DNA from: Paracoccus acridae
Lineage (GTDB): Bacteria; Pseudomonadota; Alphaproteobacteria; Rhodobacterales; Rhodobacteraceae
Direction: 5' to 3'
Length of the DNA stretch: 64,000 nucleotides
NCBI RefSeq assembly: GCF_014642735.1
Contig: NZ_BMIV01000006.1
Coordinates: 151,623 to 215,622 of the forward strand
Under the pieces are notes generated by a model. That model made no database searches. It saw only the letters and a list, made by a program, of their open reading frames with translations, and was not told the DNA's origin. The position numbers were made by a program, and so were the translations under genes. This document shows positions 36,801 to 45,648 of this stretch, piece after piece. The stretch's first letter is position 1; every line of letters starts with the position of its first letter.

Positions 36801-36823
36801 ACAAGGCCCCCAGCGGGCCTTGT
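36801..36823 (+). other. Second hairpin in the g5-g6 gap
   Basis: ACAAGGCCC (36801-36809) pairs with GGGCCTTGT (36815-36823), loop of five bases, no long T run. It may be a weak terminator or processing site downstream of the long repeat. Confidence 0.55.
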
Positions 36824-36866
36824 CCCGGTGGATGACGAGCGGACAGCAAGACGGGAGGTTCGCGAG

Positions 36867-37484
36867 ATGATGCTGATCGAGGAAACGGCGCCGGCGGCCG
36901 AGGCGCTGCCTGTCGCGGCGCTGCGCGAGCATTTGCGGCTTGGAACGGGGTTCGAGATTGCGCAGGACAATGCCGAGGACATGGCCTTGGCAGGCTTTCT
37001 GCGTGCGGCGATCGCCACGATCGAGGCGCGCACGGGCAAGGTCCTGCTGACACGGCGCTTTCGGATGCAACTGGACGACTGGCGCGACCGGCTGGGGCAG
37101 ACCCTTCCCCTGGCCCCTGTGATCTCGGTCGAAAGGATCGAGATCGATGACGGCATGGGCACCGTCACCGAGATTCCGGCAGATAATTGGCGGCTGCTGC
37201 CGCATGGGCAGCGCCCGATGATCCTGCCTGCCGGGGTGATCCTGCCGCATGTGCCGCGGAGGGGCTTGGTGAATGTGACCTTCTGGGCCGGCTTCGGCGA
37301 GACCTGGTCGCAGGTTCCCGCCGATCTGGCGCAGGCCGTGATCATGCTGGCGGCGCAGTATTACGAGGATAGGGGCCAATCGGGCGCAAAAGGTGCGATG
37401 CCATTCGGCGTCAGCGCCTTGATCGAACGCTGGAGGCAGGTTCGGACCCTGGCAGGACGCGGCAGCCGAGAGGCACGCCGATGA
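36867..37484 (+). CDS. GTA g6, head-tail adaptor protein
   Basis: 205 residues. ATG 36867 and 36870 are both possible; GGGAGG lies upstream. The chain has the gp6-like head-tail connector pattern: PVAALREHLRLG, FLRAAIATIEARTGKVLLTRRF, LPLAPVISVERIEIDD and LAQAVIMLAAQYYEDRG. In RcGTA the adaptor ring binds under the portal. The stop overlaps g7 (ATGA). Confidence 0.92.
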   Translation: MMLIEETAPAAEALPVAALREHLRLGTGFEIAQDNAEDMALAGFLRAAIATIEARTGKVLLTRRFRMQLDDWRDRLGQTLPLAPVISVERIEIDDGMGTVTEIPADNWRLLPHGQRPMILPAGVILPHVPRRGLVNVTFWAGFGETWSQVPADLAQAVIMLAAQYYEDRGQSGAKGAMPFGVSALIERWRQVRTLAGRGSREARR

Positions 37485-37819
37485 GCACGCCCAAGCTGAA
37501 TGTGCGGTTGGCTTTGGAAGGATCTGCCCGGCAGGACGATGGAATGGGCGGCTATCGCACCGTCTGGCAGCCGGTCGGTTCGCTGTGGGCCGAGATGAAG
37601 TCGCAGGCGGGACGAGAGCGCGGGGCCGAGGTGGGTCCCGAAAGCGTCGTGTCCTGGCGGATCACCGTTCGGGGCGCCAGGGCCGGGGACCCGCGCCGTC
37701 CGGTCGCAGGCCAGCGGCTTCGGATGGGCCAGCGGATATTCGTCATCGAGGCCGTGGCGGAACGCGACCCGGCTGGCCAGTCTCTGACCTGTTTTGCCCG
37801 AGAGGAGAAGCAGACATGA
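37481..37819 (+). CDS. GTA g7, head-closure/stopper protein
   Basis: 112 residues, small beta-rich protein of the phage head-tail joining family (SPP1 gp16-like): WQPVGSLWAEMKSQAGRERG, VVSWRITVRGARAGDPRRP and MGQRIFVIEAVAERD. It closes the portal channel after packaging. Overlaps both neighbours by ATGA. Confidence 0.9.
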   Translation: MSTPKLNVRLALEGSARQDDGMGGYRTVWQPVGSLWAEMKSQAGRERGAEVGPESVVSWRITVRGARAGDPRRPVAGQRLRMGQRIFVIEAVAERDPAGQSLTCFAREEKQT

Positions 37820-38235
37820 GCTTTGCGGCAAGCATCGCCCTGCAAGGGGCGGTTTATCAGCACCTGCGCGCAGATCCCGCCCTGAACGACATGGTCGGAG
37901 ACGCGATCTTCGACGCGATGCCGGTCGAGGCGCCTGCGGGTGTCTTTGTCTCGCTTGGCCCAGAAGATGTGGTGGATGCCGGCGACATGACTGCGGCGGG
38001 ATCGCGGCACGACTTTGTCGTGTCCGTGCTTTCGGGTGCCGGGCAGGGCGGGGGTTTCGCCGCGGTCAAGGCGGCCGCCGCCGCTGTGGCCGAGGCGCTG
38101 GACCAGGCGCCCCTGACGCTGAGCAAGGGGCGGCTGACCGCCCTGTGGTTCCTGCGCGCCAAGGCGCGGCGGGTGGAAAACGGTGCCGCGCGGCGGGTCG
38201 ATCTGACCTTTCGCGCGCGGATAGATCTTGGCTGA
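37816..38235 (+). CDS. GTA g8, tail terminator protein (DUF3168)
   Basis: 139 residues of the DUF3168 family: LQGAVYQHLRADPALNDMVG, a central GPEDVVDAGDMTAAGSRHDF, and the C-terminal RRVENGAARRVDLTFRARID. In RcGTA this ring caps the tail tube at the head side. Start overlaps g7 (ATGA). Confidence 0.92.
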   Translation: MSFAASIALQGAVYQHLRADPALNDMVGDAIFDAMPVEAPAGVFVSLGPEDVVDAGDMTAAGSRHDFVVSVLSGAGQGGGFAAVKAAAAAVAEALDQAPLTLSKGRLTALWFLRAKARRVENGAARRVDLTFRARIDLG

Positions 38236-38246
38236 GGAGATAAGCC

Positions 38247-38660
38247 ATGGCGGCACAGAATGGACGTGATCTGCTGATCAAGATGGACATGACGGGTGAC
38301 GGCGCGTTCGAGACCATTGCAGGTCTTCGCGCCTCTCGCCTGTCTTTCAATGCCGAGACGATCGATGTGACCAGTCTGGAAAGCGAAGGCGGCTGGCGCG
38401 AGTTGCTGGGCGGGGCGGGCGTGCGCAACGCGTCGATTTCCGGGTCGGGCGTGTTTCGCGACGCCAACACCGATGGGCGTGCACGCCAGATCTTCTTCGA
38501 CGGAGAGGTGCCCCGCTTCCAGGTCGTGATCCCCGATTTCGGCACGGTCGAAGGGCCATTCCAGATTACGGCGCTGGAATATGCCGGAAGCTACAACGGC
38601 GAGGCCACCTATGAGGTGACGATGGCATCCGCTGGCGCGCTGACCTTCGTGGCGCTGTGA
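38247..38660 (+). CDS. GTA g9, major tail (tube) protein
   Basis: 137 residues of the phage major tail protein family: MAAQNGRDLLIKMDMTGDG, the beta-strand core RLSFNAETIDVTSLESEGGW, and the C-terminal FQITALEYAGSYNGEATYEV. Hexameric rings of it make the GTA tail tube. The stop shares one base with the g10 start. Confidence 0.93.
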   Translation: MAAQNGRDLLIKMDMTGDGAFETIAGLRASRLSFNAETIDVTSLESEGGWRELLGGAGVRNASISGSGVFRDANTDGRARQIFFDGEVPRFQVVIPDFGTVEGPFQITALEYAGSYNGEATYEVTMASAGALTFVAL

Positions 38661-38974
38661 TGGCGAATCCGTTGCGCGGAGAGGTCGAGGTGGTGCTGGA
38701 CGGCACCGCCCATGCCGCCCGGCTGACGCTGGGCGCGTTGGCTGAACTGGAGCACGAGCTGGGCGCCGACAGCCTGATGGCGATTGCCGGGCGGTTCGAG
38801 CAGGGCCGTTTCAGCAGCCGCGACGTGCTGGCCGTGCTGGTGGCGGGTCTGCGCGGAGGCGGCTGGCGCGGGACCGCGGCGGATCTGCTGACAGTCGAGA
38901 TCGGCGGCGGGCCGGTCGCAGCCGGCCGGGCGGCCGCCGAGCTTCTGGCGCGGGCGTTCCGGACCCTTTCATGA
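38660..38974 (+). CDS. GTA g10, tail assembly protein
   Basis: 104 residues from ATG 38660 (a GTG directly before it is in frame). It has the pattern of the GTA-specific family between tube and tape measure: VEVVLDGTAHAARLTLGALA, ELEHELGADSLMAIAGRFEQ, and ends in RAFRTLS. In position it corresponds to the tail chaperone pair of siphophages. Overlaps the next gene (ATGA). Confidence 0.88.
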   Translation: MANPLRGEVEVVLDGTAHAARLTLGALAELEHELGADSLMAIAGRFEQGRFSSRDVLAVLVAGLRGGGWRGTAADLLTVEIGGGPVAAGRAAAELLARAFRTLS

Positions 38975-39174
38975 GTGGGGGCTTGGACTGGCCCGGTCTG
39001 ATGAGGGCCGGCATCCGAGGGTTGGGGCTGCGCCCTGACCAGTTCTGGGCACTCACGCCCGCCGAACTGGCGCTGATGCTGGGGATCGAGGCGGGATCGC
39101 CCGCCATGACGCGGGACAGGCTGGCGGAACTGGCCGCGCGCTATCCCGATCGGCCAAGGGAAACATCTGGATAA
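38971..39174 (+). CDS. GTA g10.1, tail assembly chaperone-like protein
   Basis: 67 residues of the small family found only between g10 and g11 of GTA clusters: LDWPGLMRAGIRGLGLRPDQ, FWALTPAELALMLGIEAG and a basic C-terminus. It likely acts with g10 in tape-measure folding (inference from phage order). In siphophages this pair is often linked by a frameshift; here the two genes overlap by ATGA instead. Confidence 0.85.
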   Translation: MSGGLDWPGLMRAGIRGLGLRPDQFWALTPAELALMLGIEAGSPAMTRDRLAELAARYPDRPRETSG

Positions 39175-39186
39175 GGGCAAGGATCT

Positions 39187-39843
39187 ATGGCCAACAAGGA
39201 CGGGTTCAGTTCAACGCTGGATCAACTGGATGAAGGGTTCAGCCAGACCAGCCGCATGACCGCCGCCTTCGAGGCGGAGCTTGACCGCTTGCGGCAGTCC
39301 GTGACCGTGACCGCGCGCGAAGTAGGGTCGCTGAGTTCGGGGATCGAGGGCGGGCTGCGCCGGGCTTTCGATGGCCTGATCTTTGACGGTGAGAAGCTGA
39401 CGGACGCGCTGAAGGGCATCGGGCGGTCGATTGCGGACACCGTCTTCTCAATGGCGATGAAGCCGGTCGAGAATGCCCTGGCCGGTTCCCTCGCGCAAGG
39501 CATTGGTGGAATGCTGTCGGGCGCAACGCCTTTCGCCAATGGCGGGGCCTTTGTCCAAGGCCGGGTGATGCCCTTTGCCAAGGGCGGGGTCGTCAGCCAG
39601 CCGACGCATTTTCCCATGCGTGGGGCAACCGGCCTGATGGGCGAAGCGGGGCCCGAGGCGATCATGCCCCTGCGGCGGGGTGCCGATGGCAGGCTTGGCG
39701 TCGCGGCCGCCGGAGGCGGCTCGCGTCCCATGAATGTCACGGTGAACGTGACCACCCCCGACGTGGCGGGTTTCCAGCGCAGCCAGTCGCAGATTGCCGC
39801 ACAGCTTGGCCGCGTGCTTGCGCGCGGCGAACGCAACAGCTGA
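39187..39843 (+). CDS. GTA g11, tail tape measure protein
   Basis: 218 residues, very short for a tape measure, matching the short tail of GTA particles. Helical N-terminus (FSSTLDQLDEGFSQTSRMTA), central glycine-rich hydrophobic part (NALAGSLAQGIGGMLSG), repeated FANGGAFVQGRVMPFAKGG and the tape-measure signature GLMGEAGPEAIMPLRRG. It sets tail length and is ejected into the periplasm. Confidence 0.94.
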   Translation: MANKDGFSSTLDQLDEGFSQTSRMTAAFEAELDRLRQSVTVTAREVGSLSSGIEGGLRRAFDGLIFDGEKLTDALKGIGRSIADTVFSMAMKPVENALAGSLAQGIGGMLSGATPFANGGAFVQGRVMPFAKGGVVSQPTHFPMRGATGLMGEAGPEAIMPLRRGADGRLGVAAAGGGSRPMNVTVNVTTPDVAGFQRSQSQIAAQLGRVLARGERNS

Positions 39844-39856
39844 GACAGGGACCAAG

Positions 39857-40489
39857 ATGGCATTTCACGAGGTAAGATTTCCGGCCAACCTGTCGTTCGG
39901 CTCCATTGGCGGGCCCGAGCGTCGGACCGAGATCGTGGCACTGGCCAGCGGGTTCGAGGAACGCAACACCCCCTGGGCACATGCACGCCGCCGCTATGAC
40001 GCGGGGATGGGTCTGCGGTCCCTGGACGACTTGTCTGCCTTGGTCGCGTTCTTCGAGGCTCGGGCGGGTCAGTTGCACGGCTTTCGATGGAAGGATTGGT
40101 CGGATTACAAAAGCTGCCTTCCTTCGCAGGCGCCGTCCTTCGACGATCAGAAAATCGCATCAGGGGATGGGATGACGACGGTCTTTCAGTTGACCAAGAC
40201 CTATTCCTCGGGTCCAGGCCGCTATGCAAGGCCGATCACCAAGCCGGTGAAGGATACGGTGAAGGCAGGGATCGGCGGAAACGAAGTGTTCCCGGGCACG
40301 CATTATGTCGTCGATCATGAGACGGGCCTGATCGCCTTCGCCGATCCACCGGAACCGGGAGCCGCTGTAACCGCGGGTTTCGAGTTCGACGTGCCGGTGC
40401 GATTCGATACGGATCGGATCGCCGTGTCCGTCGCGTCCTTTCAGGCGGGCGAAATGCCCGCCATTCCGGTGATCGAGGTGCGGGTATGA
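39857..40489 (+). CDS. GTA g12, distal tail protein (DUF2460)
   Basis: 210 residues of the DUF2460 family: FHEVRFPANLSFGSIGGPER, ARAGQLHGFRWKDWSDYKS, and DHETGLIAFADPPEPGAAV. It forms the ring at the tail tip that connects tube and baseplate. The stop overlaps g13 (ATGA). Confidence 0.95.
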   Translation: MAFHEVRFPANLSFGSIGGPERRTEIVALASGFEERNTPWAHARRRYDAGMGLRSLDDLSALVAFFEARAGQLHGFRWKDWSDYKSCLPSQAPSFDDQKIASGDGMTTVFQLTKTYSSGPGRYARPITKPVKDTVKAGIGGNEVFPGTHYVVDHETGLIAFADPPEPGAAVTAGFEFDVPVRFDTDRIAVSVASFQAGEMPAIPVIEVRV

Positions 40490-41310
40490 CGACGACCACG
40501 ATCGCGCGCGCCTGGATGGTGCAGCGTGCCGACGGGATGGTCCTGGGGTTTACCGATCACGATGCAGGGCTGAAGTTCGACGGCATCCAGTTCCGCCCGG
40601 ACCACGGCATGTCGGCGCGTGCCCTGGTGCAAGCGACGGGCCTTTCGGTTGACAACTCCGAAGCTGAAGGCGCGCTGTCCGACGACGCCATCACGGAAAA
40701 GGACGTACTGGCAGGACGATGGGACGGCGCGGTCGTCAAGATGTGGGAGGTGGATTGGACAAACGTATCTGCCCGGCGGCTGGTCTTCGCAGGCAGCCTG
40801 GGAGAGATCGTGCGATCCCAAGGCGCCTTTCGCGCGGAACTGCGCGGTTTGTCCGAACCTTTGAACGCCGCGCGCGGACGGGTGTTTCATCCACGCTGTT
40901 CGGCACGCCTTGGGGACGGGCGCTGCAGGCTGAGCCTGACCAACGAAACCTTCATGATCGAGGCTTCAATCGCCGACATCAGGGACGGGCATATCCTGCG
41001 TTTTGCAGGGTTTCCAGCCTATGAAGCAGGGTGGTTCGAGCGGGGCAGCCTTCTGGTTCTGACAGGCAAGGCAGAGGGACTTCGGGGCACGATCAAGAAC
41101 GACACGGCCTTTTCGAACGGCGTCCGAGAGATCGAACTGTGGCAGGGTCTGGGTATTGCGCCGGTTGCAGGGGATCGGGTCCGAGTGACGGCAGGCTGCG
41201 ACAAGAGAGCAGTGACATGCCGCCAGAAATTCAACAATTTTATGAACTTTCGCGGCTTTCCTCATCTTCCTTCGGAAGATTGGATCATGGCTCCGCAGGC
41301 GGGTCGATGA
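40486..41310 (+). CDS. GTA g13, baseplate hub protein (DUF2163)
   Basis: 274 residues, DUF2163. Candidate cluster-forming cysteines lie in FHPRCSARLGDGRCRL and VTAGCDKRAVTCRQKFNN; the RcGTA hub has been reported to hold an iron-sulfur cluster at such Cys residues. The ending NFRGFPHLPSEDWIMAP is typical of the family. It links distal tail to the peptidase and megatron. Overlaps g14 (ATGA). Confidence 0.94.
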   Translation: MTTTTIARAWMVQRADGMVLGFTDHDAGLKFDGIQFRPDHGMSARALVQATGLSVDNSEAEGALSDDAITEKDVLAGRWDGAVVKMWEVDWTNVSARRLVFAGSLGEIVRSQGAFRAELRGLSEPLNAARGRVFHPRCSARLGDGRCRLSLTNETFMIEASIADIRDGHILRFAGFPAYEAGWFERGSLLVLTGKAEGLRGTIKNDTAFSNGVREIELWQGLGIAPVAGDRVRVTAGCDKRAVTCRQKFNNFMNFRGFPHLPSEDWIMAPQAGR

Positions 41311-41741
41311 CCATGTCAGACGATATCGTGAGAATGGCGCGGGCCTGGATCGGTACGCCCTATCAGCATCAGGCGAGTGTCAAGGGCGTCGCTTGCGACT
41401 GTCTGGGCCTGATCCGGGGCATATGGCGTGAACGTCATGGGACCGAACCAGAGACACCCCCACCCTATACCGCCGATTGGGGTGAGGGCGGCGGGCAAGA
41501 GGTTCTGATGACCGCCGCGTTGTGCCATTTGATGCCGATTGATCGCCAAACGCCGATGGAGCCCGGAGAGGTCTTGCTGTTCCGAATGCGTCCAGGTGCG
41601 GTTGCCAAGCATCTGGGCATCCTGTCCGCTGCCGGCCAGGCGCCGCGCTTCATACATGCCTATAACGCGCATGGTGTCATCGACAGTCCGTTGACGACGC
41701 CCTGGCAAAGCCGGATCGCTGCCCGGTTCCACTTTCCCTGA
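41307..41741 (+). CDS. GTA g14, NlpC/P60 cell-wall peptidase
   Basis: 144 residues. The catalytic Cys is in GVACDCLGLIRG, the His in VAKHLGILSA, and the family start MARAWIGTPYQHQASV is intact. It degrades recipient peptidoglycan during DNA entry and sits inside the baseplate. ATG 41307 overlaps the g13 stop. Confidence 0.95.
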   Translation: MTMSDDIVRMARAWIGTPYQHQASVKGVACDCLGLIRGIWRERHGTEPETPPPYTADWGEGGGQEVLMTAALCHLMPIDRQTPMEPGEVLLFRMRPGAVAKHLGILSAAGQAPRFIHAYNAHGVIDSPLTTPWQSRIAARFHFP

Positions 41742-41763
41742 ACTCCAGACTTAGGAGGCCATC

Positions 41764-44700
41764 ATGGCGACCATCATGCTGTCCGCCGTAGGAGCGTCGA
41801 TTGGCGGAAGCTTCGGCGGTGCGGTTCTTGGCCTGTCGGGCGCCGTCATTGGCCGCGCAGTCGGCGCGACGGTCGGCCGGGTCATCGATCAGCGGTTGCT
41901 GGGCAACGGATCTAAGGCGGTCGAAACCGGCCGCATCGACCGGTTGCGCCTTCAGACAGCAGGCGAGGGTGCCCCAATTCCGCGGATTTGGGGGCAGATG
42001 CGTTTGCCTGGCCATGTCATCTGGGCTTCGCCCCTGGAGGAGATTGCGCGATCCGAGGAGGCGGGCGGCGGCAAGGGTGCGCCGAAGTCGAAGGTCACCC
42101 AGATCAGTTATCGCCTGTCAGTCGCGCTTGCGCTGTGCGAGGGACGTATTCTGGGGGTCGGGCGGGTCTGGGCGGATGGCGAGGAGATTTCGCCTGACGA
42201 TCTGAACATGCGCGTTTACAACGGCGATGAAACCCAACAACCTGACCCGGCGATTGCCGCGCATGAGGGCGATATGGCGCCTGCCTATCGCGGGCTTGCC
42301 TATGTCGTGCTGGAGGATTTGACCCTGGAGGCCTGGGGCAATCGGATGCCTCAGCTAAGCTTCGAGGTGACGTCGCCTGCACAGGACGGCAGCGGATTGT
42401 GTCGCGATGTGAAGGCTGTCGCGCTGATTCCCGGGACGGGAGAGTACTCTCTGGCGACGACTCCGGTCCATCAGGATCTGGGCCTGGGCGAACTGCGTTC
42501 GATGAACGTCAACACGCCGATGGGCGGCACTGATTTCACCGTTTCGATGAACATTCTTGGCCGAGAGTTGCCAAACGTCGGATCGGTATCGGTGGTCGTA
42601 TCCTGGTTCGGCAGCGACCTGCGCATCGGCCAGTGCACGGTGCAGCCCAAGGTAGAGCAGCGTGAGATCGATGGCGACGAACTTCCTTGGCGGGTTGCGG
42701 GAATTGGCCGCAATGCTGCAGTGCCGGTGGCCCGGGTCAACGACCGGCCCATCTATGGCGGAACGCCCGCGGACCAGGCCGTGATCGAAGGATTGCGGGC
42801 CATTGCAGCGTCGGGACGGAAGGCGGTCTTCTATCCCTTCATCCTGATGGAGCAGATCGCCGGCAACAAGCTTGCCGATCCCTATGGCGCCGACGAACAG
42901 CCGGTCATGCCGTGGCGGGGCCGGATCACGACATCCATAGCTCCGGGTCGGCCGGGATCGGTTGATGGCACGTCCGCTGCCGTTGCCGAAGTAGAGGCGT
43001 TCTTCGGCAAGGCTGCCGTCGATGATTTTTCGCGCGACGGCGACAGGGTGAACTATGGCGGTCCCGAGGAATGGTCGTATCGCCGCTTCATCCTGCACTA
43101 TGCGCATCTCTGCGCGGCAGCAGGAGGCATCGACGCATTCCTGATCGGTTCCGAGATGATCGGAATGACGCAGATCCGTGGGCCGGGAAACAGCTATCCG
43201 GCAGTGCAGCAACTGTGCCGTCTGGCCCAAGATGTAAGGAGGATCCTGGGTCCTTCGGTCAAGATCGGTTATGCTGCCGACTGGTCGGAGTACTTCGGCC
43301 ACCATCCGGGCGGGGGAGAGCTGTTCTTCCACCTGGATCCCCTGTGGGCGCATCCCGACATCGATTTCATCGGCATCGACAACTATATGCCCCTGTCGGA
43401 CTGGCGCGATGGCGAAGATCACCTGGATGCCTCATGGGGACATGTCGGAAATCCAGCATACCTCGAGGCCAATGTCTGCGGGGGCGAGGGCTACGACTGG
43501 TATTATGCCAGCGATGCCGACCGTGACGCGCAGCGGCGCACGCCGATCACCGATGGCGCCTATGACGAGGCCTGGGTCTGGAAGTACAAGGACCTCGCAA
43601 GCTGGTGGCAGAACCTGCATTATGATCGGCCGAACGGGGTGCGGTCGCGACAGGCGACAGGATGGGTGCCCGGATCGAAGCCGATCTGGTTCACCGAATA
43701 CGGCTGTGCGGCGCTTGACAAGGCCACCAACCAGCCAAACAAGTTCCTGGACGCCATGAGTTCGGAAAGCACGCTGCCCTTCTACTCCAGCGGGCAGCGT
43801 GATGATGCGATCCAGGCGGCGTACATCCAGGCAGTCGCGTCCTATTGGTCTAAACCGGCCAACAATCCTGCCATGGAGGATGGGCGGCGGATGGTCGATC
43901 TGGACCGGGCGCATGTCTGGTGCTGGGATGCGCGGCCATACCCGGCCTTTCCTGGTCGTACGGATCTCTGGTCCGATGGTCCTGCCTGGCAGCGTGGACA
44001 TTGGCTGAACGGGCGTGCCGGATCGATCATGCTGTCCACGGTCATCGGCGATATCTGCCGTGAGGCGGGCGTGGCGAACTTTGACGTCAGCACCGTCACC
44101 GGGGTCGTGCGCGGCTTTCATGTGAACGGGGGCGAGACATCGCGGGCGGCGTTGCAGCCCATCTTGCTTGCGCATGGGCTGGACACAGTTGAACGCGACG
44201 GGAGCCTGCGGTTCGTACCGCGCGACGGTCAGGTGACGCGGCATCTGGGTCACGAGCATCTTGCCATTGGGGACGAGGTCAATGGCTTCGAGACGACCCG
44301 GCAGGCACAGGTGGAACTGTCGGGCCGTTTGCGGCTGACCCATGTCGAGGCGGGTGGAAGCTATACGACCGCCACGACCGAGGTCAGCTTGGCGGATGCC
44401 GATGGCAACTCGGTCAGCGACAGCGAATTCGCCATGTCTCTGACGCGCGCCGAAGGCCGGGCCATCGCCGAGCGGTGGCTGGCAGAGGCGGTCGTTTCGC
44501 GGGACACGGCGCGCTTCGCTCTGCCCCCGTCGGCCGCCGACCTGGGACCAGGCGACGTGATCCGCATGGATGATGGCCGGGGTGAGCCGAAGCGCTGGCG
44601 CATTGATCGGGTGGAACGGGCAGGAGCCATCACAGTGGACGCCGTCCGGGTCGAACCTGGGGTGTATCGTCCGGCCGTCACGAACGAAGACGACAGGATT

Positions 44701-45648
44701 GCCACACGCTATAGTCCGCCACTGCCGGTATGGTCGTTGTTCTTGGATCTGCCGTTGCTGAAGGGCGATGAGCAACCGCACGCGCCTTATCTTGCGGCAA
44801 CGGCGAAGCCATGGCCGGGATCGGTCGTGGCCTATTCTTCGATCGAGAGCGAAGGCGGGTTCGAACTGAACACGACGTTGAGCCGACGTGCCTTCATCGG
44901 GCGGACGGAAACGCCACTTGTTCGGGCGCGTCCGGGCGTGATCGACCGCAGTGCGCCCTTGCTGGTCAGGCTGAAGGACGCGTCGCTGAGATCGGTCGGA
45001 GAAAAGGCGCTGCTTGCAGGGGCGAACGCCCTGGCGATCGGTGACGGATCGATGGAGAACTGGGAAGTCATCCAATTCTCCAAGGCTGTTCCGGTTGACA
45101 AGGACCTGTGGGCGATCAGCGACAGGCTGCGCGGCCAGGCGGGAACCGATGGCATCATGCCGGAAGTCTGGCCGAAAGGCAGTGTTGTCGTATTGCTGGA
45201 TGGGGCGGCGCAACAGGTGGCATTGCCACCTTCGGCCCGCGGGCAGGAACGGTTCTGGCGCATCGGGCCGGCCCGAAGAGCTTTCGACGATCCCAGTTAT
45301 CGCACCCGTGCGACACAGGCGCGGGGGATCGGCCTGCGGCCCTATGCCCCTTGCCACTTGCGTGCCCAAGGCCGGACGCTGGGATGGGTCCGTCGCAGCC
45401 GCGTCGATGGCGACGGTTGGGATGGCGCCGACATTCCATTGGGTGAAGTTAGCGAACGCTATCGTGTCCGCATCCTGCAAGACGGTCGTGTGCTGCATGA
45501 AGCGGATGTGAACGCACCGGAATACACCGTGCCCGAGCAAGTCTGGAACAACGCGCAGCAGGGTGGCCCCTTTGTCGTCGCTGTTGCGCAATTGTCCGAT
45601 CAGTTCGGCCCCGGCCCCTTTGTCAGGAGGACTTTCAATGACGAATGA
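41764..45648 (+). CDS. GTA g15, megatron / host-specificity tail tip protein
   Basis: 1294 residues. A glycine-rich N-terminus (SIGGSFGGAVLGLSGAVIG) resembles a membrane-inserting segment. A GTA TIM-barrel-like domain occupies the middle (about 440-760; DIDFIGIDNYMPLSDWRDGE, KPIWFTEYGCAALDKATNQP), followed by beta-rich tail domains with a fibre-like C-terminus. It forms the trimeric baseplate cap and cell-penetrating device. The gene is one uninterrupted frame, which argues that the cluster is under selection. Confidence 0.95.
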   Translation: MATIMLSAVGASIGGSFGGAVLGLSGAVIGRAVGATVGRVIDQRLLGNGSKAVETGRIDRLRLQTAGEGAPIPRIWGQMRLPGHVIWASPLEEIARSEEAGGGKGAPKSKVTQISYRLSVALALCEGRILGVGRVWADGEEISPDDLNMRVYNGDETQQPDPAIAAHEGDMAPAYRGLAYVVLEDLTLEAWGNRMPQLSFEVTSPAQDGSGLCRDVKAVALIPGTGEYSLATTPVHQDLGLGELRSMNVNTPMGGTDFTVSMNILGRELPNVGSVSVVVSWFGSDLRIGQCTVQPKVEQREIDGDELPWRVAGIGRNAAVPVARVNDRPIYGGTPADQAVIEGLRAIAASGRKAVFYPFILMEQIAGNKLADPYGADEQPVMPWRGRITTSIAPGRPGSVDGTSAAVAEVEAFFGKAAVDDFSRDGDRVNYGGPEEWSYRRFILHYAHLCAAAGGIDAFLIGSEMIGMTQIRGPGNSYPAVQQLCRLAQDVRRILGPSVKIGYAADWSEYFGHHPGGGELFFHLDPLWAHPDIDFIGIDNYMPLSDWRDGEDHLDASWGHVGNPAYLEANVCGGEGYDWYYASDADRDAQRRTPITDGAYDEAWVWKYKDLASWWQNLHYDRPNGVRSRQATGWVPGSKPIWFTEYGCAALDKATNQPNKFLDAMSSESTLPFYSSGQRDDAIQAAYIQAVASYWSKPANNPAMEDGRRMVDLDRAHVWCWDARPYPAFPGRTDLWSDGPAWQRGHWLNGRAGSIMLSTVIGDICREAGVANFDVSTVTGVVRGFHVNGGETSRAALQPILLAHGLDTVERDGSLRFVPRDGQVTRHLGHEHLAIGDEVNGFETTRQAQVELSGRLRLTHVEAGGSYTTATTEVSLADADGNSVSDSEFAMSLTRAEGRAIAERWLAEAVVSRDTARFALPPSAADLGPGDVIRMDDGRGEPKRWRIDRVERAGAITVDAVRVEPGVYRPAVTNEDDRIATRYSPPLPVWSLFLDLPLLKGDEQPHAPYLAATAKPWPGSVVAYSSIESEGGFELNTTLSRRAFIGRTETPLVRARPGVIDRSAPLLVRLKDASLRSVGEKALLAGANALAIGDGSMENWEVIQFSKAVPVDKDLWAISDRLRGQAGTDGIMPEVWPKGSVVVLLDGAAQQVALPPSARGQERFWRIGPARRAFDDPSYRTRATQARGIGLRPYAPCHLRAQGRTLGWVRRSRVDGDGWDGADIPLGEVSERYRVRILQDGRVLHEADVNAPEYTVPEQVWNNAQQGGPFVVAVAQLSDQFGPGPFVRRTFNDE

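Noticed and set aside
36676..36866. A small gene between GTA g5 and g6
   Set aside because: No frame with a ribosome site and protein-like composition; the gap is taken up by inverted repeats.
38660..39174. Programmed frameshift between g10 and g10.1 as in siphophage tail chaperones
   Set aside because: The genes overlap by ATGA with a normal start; I saw no slippery heptamer at the junction.
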